From contig RAZH01000006.1 in assembly GCA_003612585.1 (NCBI GenBank), positions 1 to 64,000 of the forward strand: a stretch of 64,000 bases of DNA, written 5' to 3'. A program made the position numbers and the translations under genes. This stretch comes from a bacterium 1XD42-54. Lineage in GTDB: Bacteria; Bacillota; Clostridia; Lachnospirales; Lachnospiraceae. The notes under the pieces were generated by a model. That model made no database searches and was not told the origin of the DNA. It saw nothing but the letters and a program-made list of their open reading frames with translations. Positions 42,784 through 51,884 of the stretch are shown here, one piece after another (within the stretch, counting starts at the first letter, position 1; every line of letters starts with the position of its first letter).

Positions 42784-42814
42784 GCAGAAAAATTATACAG
42801 ATTCAAGTATATGG

Positions 42815-42845
42815 ACTCCGCAGGATTTTCCTGCGGAGTTTTTAT
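42815..42845 (+). terminator. Terminator of the rplM-rpsI operon
   Basis: ACTCCGCAGG and CCTGCGGAGT form a ten-pair stem followed by TTTTT. Confidence 0.93.
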
Positions 42846-42908
42846 TAACTTTTCAGGAGATTAGGGGTATAATAAATTCAATGTAATATGAATTAAGGAG
42901 GTGATGTT

Positions 42909-43088
42909 ATGTGTGATGTTAAAAAATATGAAAAAATCTATGAAGATATACAAAAGCTACAGCCAGAAGACACTTTACAGCTTGTACTAGAGGCAGAAAC
43001 AGAAGAGCAAAGAAATTTTTATGAGATGGTTGGTGATTTTCTCCTACAAAAAAAGCAGAGACAGGTAATAGAAAGGAATCTTTTCTAG
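42909..43088 (+). CDS. Putative antitoxin partner of the zeta-like toxin
   Basis: 59 residues, MCDVKKYEKIYEDIQKLQPE to KQRQVIERNLF, acidic and helical, after an AAGGAGGTGATG site. It overlaps the next gene by one base. Small helical proteins directly before zeta-like kinases are usually the antitoxin. The role is inferred from this context. Confidence 0.6.
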   Translation: MCDVKKYEKIYEDIQKLQPEDTLQLVLEAETEEQRNFYEMVGDFLLQKKQRQVIERNLF

Positions 43089-43438
43089 TGAAAAAATATA
43101 TTTTGATAGCAGGAGTCAATGGGGCAGGTAAATCAACTTTGTACGAGTCATTGCAAACTCTGCATGATATACCGAGAGTGAATGCAGATATTGCAAAAGA
43201 AAGAGTAGCAGGGCGTATAAAACATGGTGGTCATGGTATCGCAAAGCAGGATATAGAAAGAAGATTTATTGAGACATTTGATAATTTGAAAAAGGTTTTG
43301 CCGGAAAGTGATTTGGCAGCATTCTATGATAACACGATAGAATTTCGCAGGTTTGCAATATACAAGAATGGAAATCCGGTCAGAATTTCGCATAATGTGC
43401 CGAATTGGTATAAAAAATTTGCGGGAGATATGGAGTAA
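43088..43438 (+). pseudogene. Zeta-like toxin kinase with internal in-frame deletion
   Basis: 116 residues from GTG. The P-loop GVNGAGKSTLYESL (from residue 9) and the later block HGGHGIAKQDIERRFIETFD to FYDNTIEFRRFAIYKNG match zeta-like UDP-sugar kinases. In intact relatives about 80 residues lie between the VNAD strand and the AKERVA-R segment. Here VNADIAKERVAGRIKHGGHG joins them directly. That removes the substrate-binding region, so the protein is probably inactive though the frame is kept. Confidence 0.7.
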
Positions 43439-43530
43439 AATCCCAGGTCTGTCCTACCTATCTTTATATTTAGATAGTCAGATCCGTTGCAGATTTGCCT
43501 TAGCCCTTTAATTGTTTTCTGAAATATTAC

Positions 43531-43576
43531 AAAAAAAGAACAGGGCACATTTCTGCATATGCTCTGTTCTTTTTTT
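43531..43576. terminator. Bidirectional terminator between convergent genes
   Basis: AAAAAAGAACAG-x-GC and GC-x-CTGTTCTTTTTT form a stem with A- and T-runs on the two sides. It can end both the rightward toxin transcript and the leftward cyclase transcript. Confidence 0.85.
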
Positions 43577-43619
43577 AATTCTTATCTAAATGACATTGGG
43601 AACTTTCCTGTCTTTTTTC

Positions 43620-45098
43620 TTATGAAACATCCCGCAATACCGTATACCCATCTTTCCCGTTCCGTTTTGTTTCATACAGTGCCTTATCCGCAGCGACATA
43701 CAGCTCCTGATAGCTCCGGCCATGGATTGGGGAAATGGCGACTCCGACGCTGATTGTGATGTTGCCGGAGGGAATCGCGCTGAATTTGTGGCAACGGATG
43801 CTCTGGCACAGACGGTCGGCGCGGAGGGCAGCCGTGTGTTCAACGGTGTTATTTTTGGCAAGAATACAGAATTCATCGCCTCCGATGCGGCCAACAATAT
43901 CTGTTTCGCGGAATTCCTGGCGAAGCAGAGTGCCGAGCTCCCGCAGGATCTCGTCTCCGGCGATGTGGCCCTGAATGTCATTGATATTTTTGAAACCGTC
44001 AATATCCAGCATCATGAAGACCTGATATCCGATGCAGCGTTCATCTGCAAGCCAGTCATTGATTTGATCTTCTGAACTTTTTTTGTTCAGGATTCCGGTC
44101 AGAGCGTCCGTTTGTCCGAAAACAATGAGCTCCTGCTGTTTTTTGTTGTTTGAACGGAAAATCACGAACAACAGCAGCAGGGTTGCGACAAACAAGGTGC
44201 CAAAAAGGATAAGTTCATAATCGAGGACAAACTGGTAGGACTGCTGGGCGATTGAGACAGGGACAATGTAGCAAAGGGACCAATCGCTGAGCTTCAGCGG
44301 CCGGTATGCCATATAGTAGGTGGAATTGTCTTTTTCGAAAAGAACAAGTCCTTCGTGAAACTGCGAAAAATCCTGACGAATTGTCTCAAGCGTGACTCCT
44401 TCCCGAAACTTTGTGGCACTATAATAACGGAAAAAATTGTCCTCCGGCTGTACACCGGAATTGTCCTTCTCCATCGTACAGGAGATGATTTCCCCTTCTG
44501 AATTAAGGATTAAAATAGAACCGGCTCCATCGTAAATATCACCGAAAAGCATTTTGCTTAAAGATGATACATCACAGGAGCCGCCAATGACACCAATGAC
44601 ATTGTCACCACGGCAGATCGGAACTGCCAGGATAATCCGAGTGGTTTTGTTGTCTACTTTGCTGATAATCGGGGCGCTGAGAGCCCGGTGTCCGGCGATT
44701 GCTTCCTGAAAATATCTTCGTGAGGCCACGGATTTCTGCATCCCGTTGCTGTAGGTGCTTGTCCCGTCCGGAGTAATGACAGCCAGAAGCTCCAGACTGG
44801 ATTGTTCCTTGACGGATTCCAGGAGCTGAAGATTGTTCTCAGAAAGGAGATCATCGCTGGCGGCAAAGTGGCTGGCGATACCTTCCAAATATTCAAAATG
44901 AAGAGTGATTGTGTCGGTGAAGTGAATACTTTGTCGATCTACATTATTGATAATAATTGCTTCTGTGTTTTCTGTGACGTCTTTTTGAATCAGACAAAAA
45001 AATGTGAGAAAACTGGCCAGCATAAAAAGCAGGAAGACACTGAGTGACTTTAAGTGCATCCGGAAATCATCTTGATACGTCTGTTTTTTGTTAACCAT
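43620..45098 (-). CDS. Membrane diguanylate cyclase with extracellular sensor domain
   Basis: 492 residues. A transmembrane helix at about 15-37, an extracytoplasmic Cache-like sensor (about 40-280, with VITPDGTSTYSNG and IGVIGGSCDVSS), a second helix (ELILFGTLFVATLLLLFVIF), then a GGDEF domain. GRIGGDEFCIL is the active loop. RETD five residues before it fits the RxxD inhibitory site for c-di-GMP product. It would make c-di-GMP in response to an external ligand. Confidence 0.93.
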   Translation of the reverse strand: MVNKKQTYQDDFRMHLKSLSVFLLFMLASFLTFFCLIQKDVTENTEAIIINNVDRQSIHFTDTITLHFEYLEGIASHFAASDDLLSENNLQLLESVKEQSSLELLAVITPDGTSTYSNGMQKSVASRRYFQEAIAGHRALSAPIISKVDNKTTRIILAVPICRGDNVIGVIGGSCDVSSLSKMLFGDIYDGAGSILILNSEGEIISCTMEKDNSGVQPEDNFFRYYSATKFREGVTLETIRQDFSQFHEGLVLFEKDNSTYYMAYRPLKLSDWSLCYIVPVSIAQQSYQFVLDYELILFGTLFVATLLLLFVIFRSNNKKQQELIVFGQTDALTGILNKKSSEDQINDWLADERCIGYQVFMMLDIDGFKNINDIQGHIAGDEILRELGTLLRQEFRETDIVGRIGGDEFCILAKNNTVEHTAALRADRLCQSIRCHKFSAIPSGNITISVGVAISPIHGRSYQELYVAADKALYETKRNGKDGYTVLRDVS

Positions 45099-45291
45099 AT
45101 CTCGTACCTTTCTGGTATATAAACAAAATATAGTGCAAGTATATCATATTTTTGTGTAATATACAAAAGAATCGAGTAATTCTTGAAGAAAATATACAAG
45201 CCTGAAAAAAGGGGGTCTCTATCGACGAATGCCTTTTTCTGTGCTATGATGAGGAAGATACGATCACAAACAACAGAAAGGGGCATTTTCC

Positions 45292-48063
45292 ATGGGAGAT
45301 ACCTCAAAAGATAAATTAAACGAGCAAAAAAAGCATATCTGTCTGGGCATTCTGGCCCATGTAGATGCGGGAAAAACAACGCTGGCAGAGGGAATCCTTT
45401 ATCTGACCGGAAGTATACGAAAACTAGGCCGGGTGGATCATCAGAATGCTTTTTTCGATAATTTTGAGCAGGAGCGTTCCAGAGGGATTACGATTTTTTC
45501 AAAACAGGCTGAATTGGTTCTGGATGGGCTAGCGATGACGTTGATGGATACGCCAGGACATGTGGATTTTTCAGCAGAGATGGAGCGGACATTGCAGATT
45601 CTGGATTATGCAGTTCTCGTGATCAGCGGTGCGGACGGCGTACAGGGACATGTGGAAACGTTATGGCGTCTGTTGGAACGCTACCGTATTCCGGTGTTTT
45701 TATTTGTCAATAAAATGGACCAGCCGGGGACTGACCGGGAAGCATTGATGCGGGAGCTGGAAAAGCGTCTGGATGGAAAATGTCTGGATTTTGGGCCGCT
45801 TGAAAAAGCTGAAACAGATGCAGAGGTTTGGGAAGCGTTTCAGGAAAATCTGGCGATGTGCGATGAGGTGCTTTTGGAACAATATCTGGAAACCGGAGCG
45901 ATTGCAGACGATGCGATTGCAGGATTGATTGCTGCGCGCAAGGTATTTCCGTGTTATTTTGGTTCTGCTTTGAAGCTGCAGGGAGTGGAGCAGCTGCTTG
46001 CAGGAATCCGGAATTACAGCTATGTGGCAGAGTATCCGCAGAAATTTGGCGCGCGGGTTTTTAAAATTACGAGGGACACGCAGGGAAATCGTCTGACCCA
46101 TATGAAAATAACTGGAGGAAGTCTGAAGGTAAAGGAGGTACTGACAGACAGAAAGCGGTCTGGAACCGAAGGTCGGGAAGGTATGGAGGCCTGGGAACAG
46201 AAAGTTGATCAGATCCGGGTTTATTCCGGAGGCAGCTTTCGTGCCGTGCCGGAAGCGACTGCCGGGATGGTGTGTGCTGTGACCGGGCTGGAATATACAT
46301 ATGCCGGAGAGGGACTTGGAGCAGAGGAGGAAGCGGAGCTTCCGTTACTGGAGCCGGTGCTTTCTTACCGGATTGAGGTGCCTCCGGAATGCGATGTGCA
46401 CCGTGTATTTTTACAGCTGCGGCAGCTTGAGGAGGAAGAGCCGGAGCTACATATTGTGTGGGATGAGCAGCTTGGCGAGATTCATGCGCAGTTGATGGGG
46501 GAGGTGCAGATCGAGGTTCTGAAGCAGATCATCCATGAGCGTTTTGGCATCTGGGTTGCGTTTGGTTCGGGCAGTATTGTATATAAGGAAACGATTGCAG
46601 CACCAGTTGAGGGAATCGGGCATTTTGAACCACTTCGTCATTATGCGGAGGTACACCTTTTGCTTGAGCCCGCAGAGCGTGGAAGTGGTTTGCAGTTTGC
46701 AAGTGTGTGCAGCGAGGATGTGCTGGATCGCAACTGGCAGAGGCTGATTCTGACCCATCTTGAGGAAAAATTGCATCGCGGTGTGCTGACAGGGGCGGAA
46801 ATTACAGATATGCGCATTACGTTGACGGCCGGAAGAGCGCATCAAAAGCATACAGAGGGCGGAGATTTTCGTCAGGCTACGTACCGTGCAGTTCGTCAGG
46901 GGTTAAAATGTGCAAAAAGTATCCTGCTTGAACCGGTGTATGAATTTTCTCTTGAGGTCCCGGTAGAATGCGCTGGCCGTGCCATGACAGATGTTCAGAA
47001 AATGTATGGAAATTTTGCTCCGCCTTTCATAGATGAAGCGGTGGCAGTGATTCAAGGGAGTGCGCCGGTCATCACGATGCGGGATTATCAGAGGGAACTG
47101 GTTTCTTATACAAAAGGACGCGGCCGGCTTTCATGCAGGCTGAAAGGCTATGAGGAATGCCATGATGCAGAGGAGGTAATTGCACAGATCGGGTATGATT
47201 CGGAGGCGGATTTGTACAATCCCACAGGGTCCGTGTTCTGTGCACATGGCGCCGGTTTTGTGGTTAGTTGGGATGAAGTGCCGGATTATATGCATATGGA
47301 GCGTACCTTGCAACAGGAGGAACAGGTATTGGAAGAAGGGCCGGAGTGTCCGGTGCCTTCAGGGCCAAGGGTGAGCCAGACAGGAAGAGGCTACCGTGTT
47401 CCAGACACAAATGAAAAAGAGCTGGAAGAAATTTTTGCACGGACCTATGGGGCAGTTCCAAGGGAACGGAACCGTTATACAAAGAGCCGCCAGGTGGAAG
47501 CTCCCACAGGAGGAGCGCGGGCCAAACCGAGACAGGAGCAGGAAGAATATTTGCTCGTAGACGGTTACAATATTATTTTTGCCTGGGAAGATCTGAAAGA
47601 GCTGGCAAAGGCGAACATCGACAGCGCGCGGGACAAACTGATGGATATTATGTGTAACTATCAGGGCTATAAGAAAAATCATCTGATTCTGGTTTTTGAT
47701 GCCTATAAAGTGGCAGGGGGACCCGGAGAGGTGCTTGCGTATCACAATATTCATGTCGTTTACACAAAGGAAGCGGAGACCGCAGATCAGTATATTGAAA
47801 AAACTGTGCGGAAGATCAGCAGGGAGTACCACGTGACCGTCGCGACTTCCGATGCGTTGGAACAGATCATTATCATGGGAGCCGGAGCTACGAGACTGTC
47901 GGCAGCAGGGCTTCTGGAAGAAGTGCAGCAGATGCAGCAGGAGATCCGGAAAAATTACCTGGAAAAGCAGACGGGGGGCAAAAATTATTTGTTTGATCAT
48001 TTGGACGAGCATCTGAATGATCTGATGGAGGATGTTCGGCTGGGAAAGAAAAAGCTGGAGTAG
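45292..48063 (+). CDS. TetM/EF-G-like GTPase fused to a YacP/Rae1-type NYN ribonuclease
   Basis: 923 residues. G1 AHVDAGKTTLAEG (about 22-34), switch SRGITIF, G3 DTPGHVDFSAEME and G4 NKMDQPG define an EF-G-like translational GTPase close to ribosomal protection proteins. Its domains II to V follow. From about residue 750 comes an NYN domain: EYLLVDGYNIIFAWEDL, then DSARDKLMDIM, LVFDAYKVAGG, ETADQYIEKTV and VATSDALEQIII, with the Asp set of YacP. YacP/Rae1 cuts mRNA in the ribosomal A site. The fusion puts a ribosome-bound GTPase and such a nuclease in one chain. Confidence 0.9.
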   Translation: MGDTSKDKLNEQKKHICLGILAHVDAGKTTLAEGILYLTGSIRKLGRVDHQNAFFDNFEQERSRGITIFSKQAELVLDGLAMTLMDTPGHVDFSAEMERTLQILDYAVLVISGADGVQGHVETLWRLLERYRIPVFLFVNKMDQPGTDREALMRELEKRLDGKCLDFGPLEKAETDAEVWEAFQENLAMCDEVLLEQYLETGAIADDAIAGLIAARKVFPCYFGSALKLQGVEQLLAGIRNYSYVAEYPQKFGARVFKITRDTQGNRLTHMKITGGSLKVKEVLTDRKRSGTEGREGMEAWEQKVDQIRVYSGGSFRAVPEATAGMVCAVTGLEYTYAGEGLGAEEEAELPLLEPVLSYRIEVPPECDVHRVFLQLRQLEEEEPELHIVWDEQLGEIHAQLMGEVQIEVLKQIIHERFGIWVAFGSGSIVYKETIAAPVEGIGHFEPLRHYAEVHLLLEPAERGSGLQFASVCSEDVLDRNWQRLILTHLEEKLHRGVLTGAEITDMRITLTAGRAHQKHTEGGDFRQATYRAVRQGLKCAKSILLEPVYEFSLEVPVECAGRAMTDVQKMYGNFAPPFIDEAVAVIQGSAPVITMRDYQRELVSYTKGRGRLSCRLKGYEECHDAEEVIAQIGYDSEADLYNPTGSVFCAHGAGFVVSWDEVPDYMHMERTLQQEEQVLEEGPECPVPSGPRVSQTGRGYRVPDTNEKELEEIFARTYGAVPRERNRYTKSRQVEAPTGGARAKPRQEQEEYLLVDGYNIIFAWEDLKELAKANIDSARDKLMDIMCNYQGYKKNHLILVFDAYKVAGGPGEVLAYHNIHVVYTKEAETADQYIEKTVRKISREYHVTVATSDALEQIIIMGAGATRLSAAGLLEEVQQMQQEIRKNYLEKQTGGKNYLFDHLDEHLNDLMEDVRLGKKKLE

Positions 48064-48094
48064 AAAACTGGAATAGGAGAAATGCTGAACTGGT

Positions 48095-49069
48095 ATGAAA
48101 TTTTATTTGGCCCCGCTGGAGGGGATTACCGGACATATTTACAGAAATGCGCTGGAAAAGTATTTTCCGGGTACGGATCGTTATTTTACGCCATTTATTG
48201 CGCCGGATCAGAACCGGATTTTGCGGACAAAGGAGCGCAGAGACGTTTTGCCGGAGCACAATCATGTACCGGACCTAGTGCCGCAGATCCTGACAAACGA
48301 CGCGCGGGAATTTCAACGGACGGCACTTGTTTTGCAGGAAATGGGATATCAGGAAGTAAATTTGAATTTGGGATGTCCTTCCGGAACCGTAGTTTCCAAG
48401 AAACGCGGATCTGGTCTGCTGGCATATCCGGATGAAGTGGACCGTCTGCTGGAACAGATATTTGAGAACGTCGATCTGAAGATTTCTGTAAAAACGCGAA
48501 TTGGAAAAGACGATGCATCGAAGGCTTTAACTCTTATGGAGATATACAGAAGGTATCCGCTTTCGGAACTGATTGTGCATCCGAGGACGCAGAAGGATTT
48601 TTATCGTGGAGAACCAGATCAGGAAGCGTTCGGGGAGATTCTTTCTTTATCGTATCCGTTTCCGGTCTGCTATAATGGAAATTTGCTGACAGTTCGGGAC
48701 TATCGGGCTTTTTGTGAACGCTTTCCAAAGGTGACATCCGTTATGCTTGGCCGTGGCGTTATCGCGAATCCGGGTTTGATTCGATACTTAAAGACAGGGG
48801 AGGCGATTCAGAAAGAAAGCCTACATTTGTTTCATGATGAAGTACTGGAGGGCTACCGTAACGTTTTTGGCGAGGATAAAAATGCGCTTTTCCGGATGAA
48901 AGAGATGTGGATTTATATGATTCATCTGTTTTCGGATCATGAAAAGCATATGAAAAAAATCCGCAAGGCACAAAATCTTTTAGAATACCGCTGTGCGGTG
49001 GATGCATTGTTCAGGGAGCAAGAACTGCTTACGGAAGGTCCTCGGCGGTGGAATCTTCCGCAGAGATAA
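48095..49069 (+). CDS. dus: tRNA-dihydrouridine synthase
   Basis: 324 residues. FMN enzyme reducing uridines in tRNA. Signatures: FYLAPLEGITGHIYRNALEK, EVNLNLGCPSGTVVSKKRGS with the catalytic Cys, SVKTRIGKDD, ELIVHPRTQKDFYRGEPD and VMLGRGVIANPGL. The 3' end overlaps the convergent AraC-family gene by 41 bases. Confidence 0.93.
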   Translation: MKFYLAPLEGITGHIYRNALEKYFPGTDRYFTPFIAPDQNRILRTKERRDVLPEHNHVPDLVPQILTNDAREFQRTALVLQEMGYQEVNLNLGCPSGTVVSKKRGSGLLAYPDEVDRLLEQIFENVDLKISVKTRIGKDDASKALTLMEIYRRYPLSELIVHPRTQKDFYRGEPDQEAFGEILSLSYPFPVCYNGNLLTVRDYRAFCERFPKVTSVMLGRGVIANPGLIRYLKTGEAIQKESLHLFHDEVLEGYRNVFGEDKNALFRMKEMWIYMIHLFSDHEKHMKKIRKAQNLLEYRCAVDALFREQELLTEGPRRWNLPQR

Positions 49070-49976
49070 GCGGATTCTGTGCAAATATGGTGACAGGAGT
49101 ACTGGATTTTGGGGAAGCTTTCGGAGCTTCTCCAAATTTTTTGCGGTAAGCACGGTAAAAAGCGGCATAGCTTGAGAAACCGCTCTGCATGCAGGCCTGC
49201 GTGACAGGAACTCCAGACTGAATCATCGTGCGCGCGGCGAAAAGTCGTTTTTCCGTAAGGTACATGCCAAGCGTATAGCCGGTTTCTTTTCGGAACAGGT
49301 GCATCAGATAAGAACGGCTCAGGTAGCAGGCGTCAGCGATCTGGTCAATGCAGAGATCCTCGTAGAGATGGCCATTAAGATAGGAAAGAATCTGCGAGAT
49401 CTGAGGGTTGGCTCTGGATGCAGCTGGGAAAAAACTACCGGTTCCTTCAGCCAGAGTATTCAGCAAAAGAAGGAATTGCAGCAGGATACAGGACTGATAA
49501 AGCGAGGCAGCTTCCACAGAAAAAGAAACCTCTCCTGAAAGACCGGCCTGAACAGTACAGAGTAATTCCCGGAGTAACGGATACAGACGTGTTTTCCGGA
49601 AGTTTGTAAGACGTATTACATGAGCCCGGCGATCCGCACACAGAGAAAAACAGTGGCCGAGATCTGCGCCCTTGTACTGTTCAAAAAAGGAAGGAGAGAG
49701 GTAGAGAATCAGGCGCCGATAAGGCTGGGCGCCGTGAATAACCGGACGGTGTACTTCCCCGGCAGGAACAAGCACAATGTCTCCGGGCTGCAGATGGTAG
49801 GTTGCGCCTTCGATATAATAGCTGACACTGCCGTATTCAAAATACAACAGTTTGTGAAAATCGTGATAATGACTCTGAAAATCACGTTTTTCCGTACTGG
49901 TCAGATAGAAAATCCGAAAATCCTCGGCCAGATATCCTGATTTTTGTCTCTCTATCTCTGTTTTTGGTGGAAGCAT
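49029..49976 (-). CDS. AraC-family transcriptional regulator with cupin sensor
   Basis: 315 residues. The N-terminal cupin (FQSHYHDFHKLLYFEYGSVS, HLQPGDIVLVPAGEVHRPVI) is sugar-sensor-like. The C-terminal pair of helix-turn-helices is AraC type (DLCIDQIADACYLSRSYLMH and PVTQACMQSGFSSYAAFYRA). It is encoded convergently to dus. Target genes are not evident from the neighbourhood. Confidence 0.9.
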   Translation of the reverse strand: MLPPKTEIERQKSGYLAEDFRIFYLTSTEKRDFQSHYHDFHKLLYFEYGSVSYYIEGATYHLQPGDIVLVPAGEVHRPVIHGAQPYRRLILYLSPSFFEQYKGADLGHCFSLCADRRAHVIRLTNFRKTRLYPLLRELLCTVQAGLSGEVSFSVEAASLYQSCILLQFLLLLNTLAEGTGSFFPAASRANPQISQILSYLNGHLYEDLCIDQIADACYLSRSYLMHLFRKETGYTLGMYLTEKRLFAARTMIQSGVPVTQACMQSGFSSYAAFYRAYRKKFGEAPKASPKSSTPVTIFAQNPLISAEDSTAEDLP

Positions 49977-50182
49977 GGCATTCTCCTTTGCTGCTTGCCG
50001 GTTTTAGCTGGTAACTATCTGCATTACGTTTCAGCAGGGCTGGTTTCGCTGCAATCGTATATTTTATTCAGTATAAAGCATTATTTGCAATATATAAAGC
50101 ATAATATTAGTTTTTATTGCTGAAAATGTTTTTTATACTTAAGGAAGCAACGTATTTTTCAAACAGAATAGGGGGATTTTAT

Positions 50183-51064
50183 ATGGAACTGACTTTGGGG
50201 ATGTATCACAGCTTTGGAAACGATTATCTGGTATATGACTGTATGAAAAACAGCTATGAACTGAAACCGGAGGATATCCGGAACATCTGTAACCGGCAGT
50301 TCGGAGCAGGCTCTGATGGGATTCTGGTTGGACCGGTACAAATTTTTGGAAAGCAGGGTGTAAAGATTTATAATCCGGATGGCAGCGAGGCGGCCATCAG
50401 TGGAAATGGTATCTGTATTTTTGCAAAATACCTGAAGGATGCCGGGTACGTTGTGAAAAAAGAATTTGTACTTCAGACACAGAGTCGTGAGGTCTTTGTA
50501 CGGTATCAGAACGAGGAAGGAAAAGAGATGACGATCTCTATGGGCAGACTGTACTGCGGGCAGACGGAGCCCCTGGAAAAAGAAGCGGAAACGGTTGAAA
50601 GTTCCAAAGAAAAGAGCGAGCACGTTTCTGTAGACTACCAGGGGAAAAAGTATGAAGGTACGTGTGTGTGGATGGGGAACCTGCACTGCATTATTCCGAT
50701 GGAGAAGATTTCCAGAGAAGCCGTATGTGAAATTGGCGCGGAGCTTGAAAAATCAGAACGTTTCCCTGACGGAATTAACACGCAGATTATCCGAATCGCG
50801 GATAAAAACAATATTTACACAGAAGTGTATGAACGGGGCGCTGGCTATACACTGGCTTCTGGCAGCAGTTGCTGTGCAGCGGCAGGTGTAGCTTACCGGT
50901 TGGGCCTTACCGAACCGTGTGTATATGTGCACATGGCTGGCGGTACGCTGACAGTGCGGGTTGATGAGGAAATGAATGCGAGCATGACCGGCAGCGCAGA
51001 ATGTATCGGCAAAATCACACTGTCCGATGAATTCCTGCGGAAATATCAGATAATGGCAGAATAA
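50183..51064 (+). CDS. dapF: Diaminopimelate epimerase homologue lacking both catalytic cysteines
   Basis: 293 residues. The ATG after AGGGGGATTTTAT is chosen over one 66 bases upstream. The family fold is clear: YHSFGNDYLVYDC, CNRQFGAGSDGILVG, and YERGAGYTLASGSSCCAA. In active DapF the first base is Cys in DGSE-x2-CGNG. Here it is DGSEAAISGNG. The second Cys, in TLACG, is Ser here (TLASGSS). Both acid/base cysteines are thus Ser (codons AGT and TCT). It may be inactive as an epimerase or use another chemistry. Confidence 0.85.
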   Translation: MELTLGMYHSFGNDYLVYDCMKNSYELKPEDIRNICNRQFGAGSDGILVGPVQIFGKQGVKIYNPDGSEAAISGNGICIFAKYLKDAGYVVKKEFVLQTQSREVFVRYQNEEGKEMTISMGRLYCGQTEPLEKEAETVESSKEKSEHVSVDYQGKKYEGTCVWMGNLHCIIPMEKISREAVCEIGAELEKSERFPDGINTQIIRIADKNNIYTEVYERGAGYTLASGSSCCAAAGVAYRLGLTEPCVYVHMAGGTLTVRVDEEMNASMTGSAECIGKITLSDEFLRKYQIMAE

Positions 51065-51126
51065 ACAGAACAAAACGGAGCTGAAATTGCGGCTTTGGTG
51101 GCTTAGAATTGGAACAGATTGCATAA

Positions 51127-51168
51127 AATCAGGGGCAAAAAAGGGTGTATTCTTTTTTGCCCCTGATT
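51127..51168. terminator. Terminator after dapF; rest of the 300-base gap
   Basis: AATCAGGGGCAAAAAA pairs perfectly with TTTTTTGCCCCTGATT, giving a bidirectional stem with A/T tracts. The remainder of 51065-51364 has no gene. It has AT-rich near-repeats (AAATTTAATGTC, AAATTTAATGCC) and a TATAAT near 51227, a possible promoter for the next gene. Confidence 0.75.
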
Positions 51169-51364
51169 AAATTTAATGTCAAATTTAATGCCAATTTTAA
51201 AAGTGTACAAAATGAAGGAATGCAGGTATAATAATGACGGGTTATTGTGTGCCATTGTATTGCTTGGGAAACATACCGGAATGAGCGATGCAGTCTGGGA
51301 ATCATGTCGGAGTCGCAATGCAGCTTAGGCAACACATAATATCACATGGAATCAAGGAGGGACT

Positions 51365-51850
51365 ATGAAAATCAGGAAAACAACGCTTCAGGATCTTCCT
51401 GAGATTATGCAGATATATGCGCAGGCGCGCGTGTTTATGGCGCAGACCGGAAATCCTCATCAGTGGCCGGAGGGATATCCGGGGGAGGAGCTGATTCGGG
51501 AGGATATTGCGTGCGGCATCAGTTACGTCGCTGAGGTAGACGGGGAAATAGAGACAGTATTTCTTTATTTTGAGGGAGATGATCCGATGTATCAAAGGAT
51601 TGAAGACGGCGCATGGAAAAACGAAGCGGCGTACGGCGTCATCCACCGGATTGCTTCCAGGGGCAGAGTAAAGGGCGCCGGTTCCTTTTGTCTGCAATGG
51701 GGCTTTGCCAGATGCGGAAATCTGCGCATGGACACGCATGATGACAATCGCGTGATGCAGCACGTTTTAGAGAAAAATGGGTTTGAACGGTGCGGCCGCG
51801 TTTATACAGAGACGGGAAGCCCCCGGATTGCGTATCAGAAAGTCCGATAA
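51365..51850 (+). CDS. GNAT-family N-acetyltransferase
   Basis: 161 residues. IRKTTLQDLPEIMQIYAQAR opens a standard GNAT fold. The acetyl-CoA loop is in HRIASRGRVKGAGSFCLQWG, and the end LRMDTHDDNRVMQHVLEKNG then FERCGRVY is the usual motif B region. RBS AAGGAGG. Substrate unknown. Confidence 0.85.
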   Translation: MKIRKTTLQDLPEIMQIYAQARVFMAQTGNPHQWPEGYPGEELIREDIACGISYVAEVDGEIETVFLYFEGDDPMYQRIEDGAWKNEAAYGVIHRIASRGRVKGAGSFCLQWGFARCGNLRMDTHDDNRVMQHVLEKNGFERCGRVYTETGSPRIAYQKVR

Positions 51851-51884
51851 ATTGAGTCAAAACAAGAATATTGGAGTGGTGGAA

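Noticed and set aside
45292-48063. Tetracycline resistance gene tetM/W/O type
   Set aside because: The GTPase is related, but it has a C-terminal NYN nuclease domain and lies in ordinary chromosome without mobile-element context.
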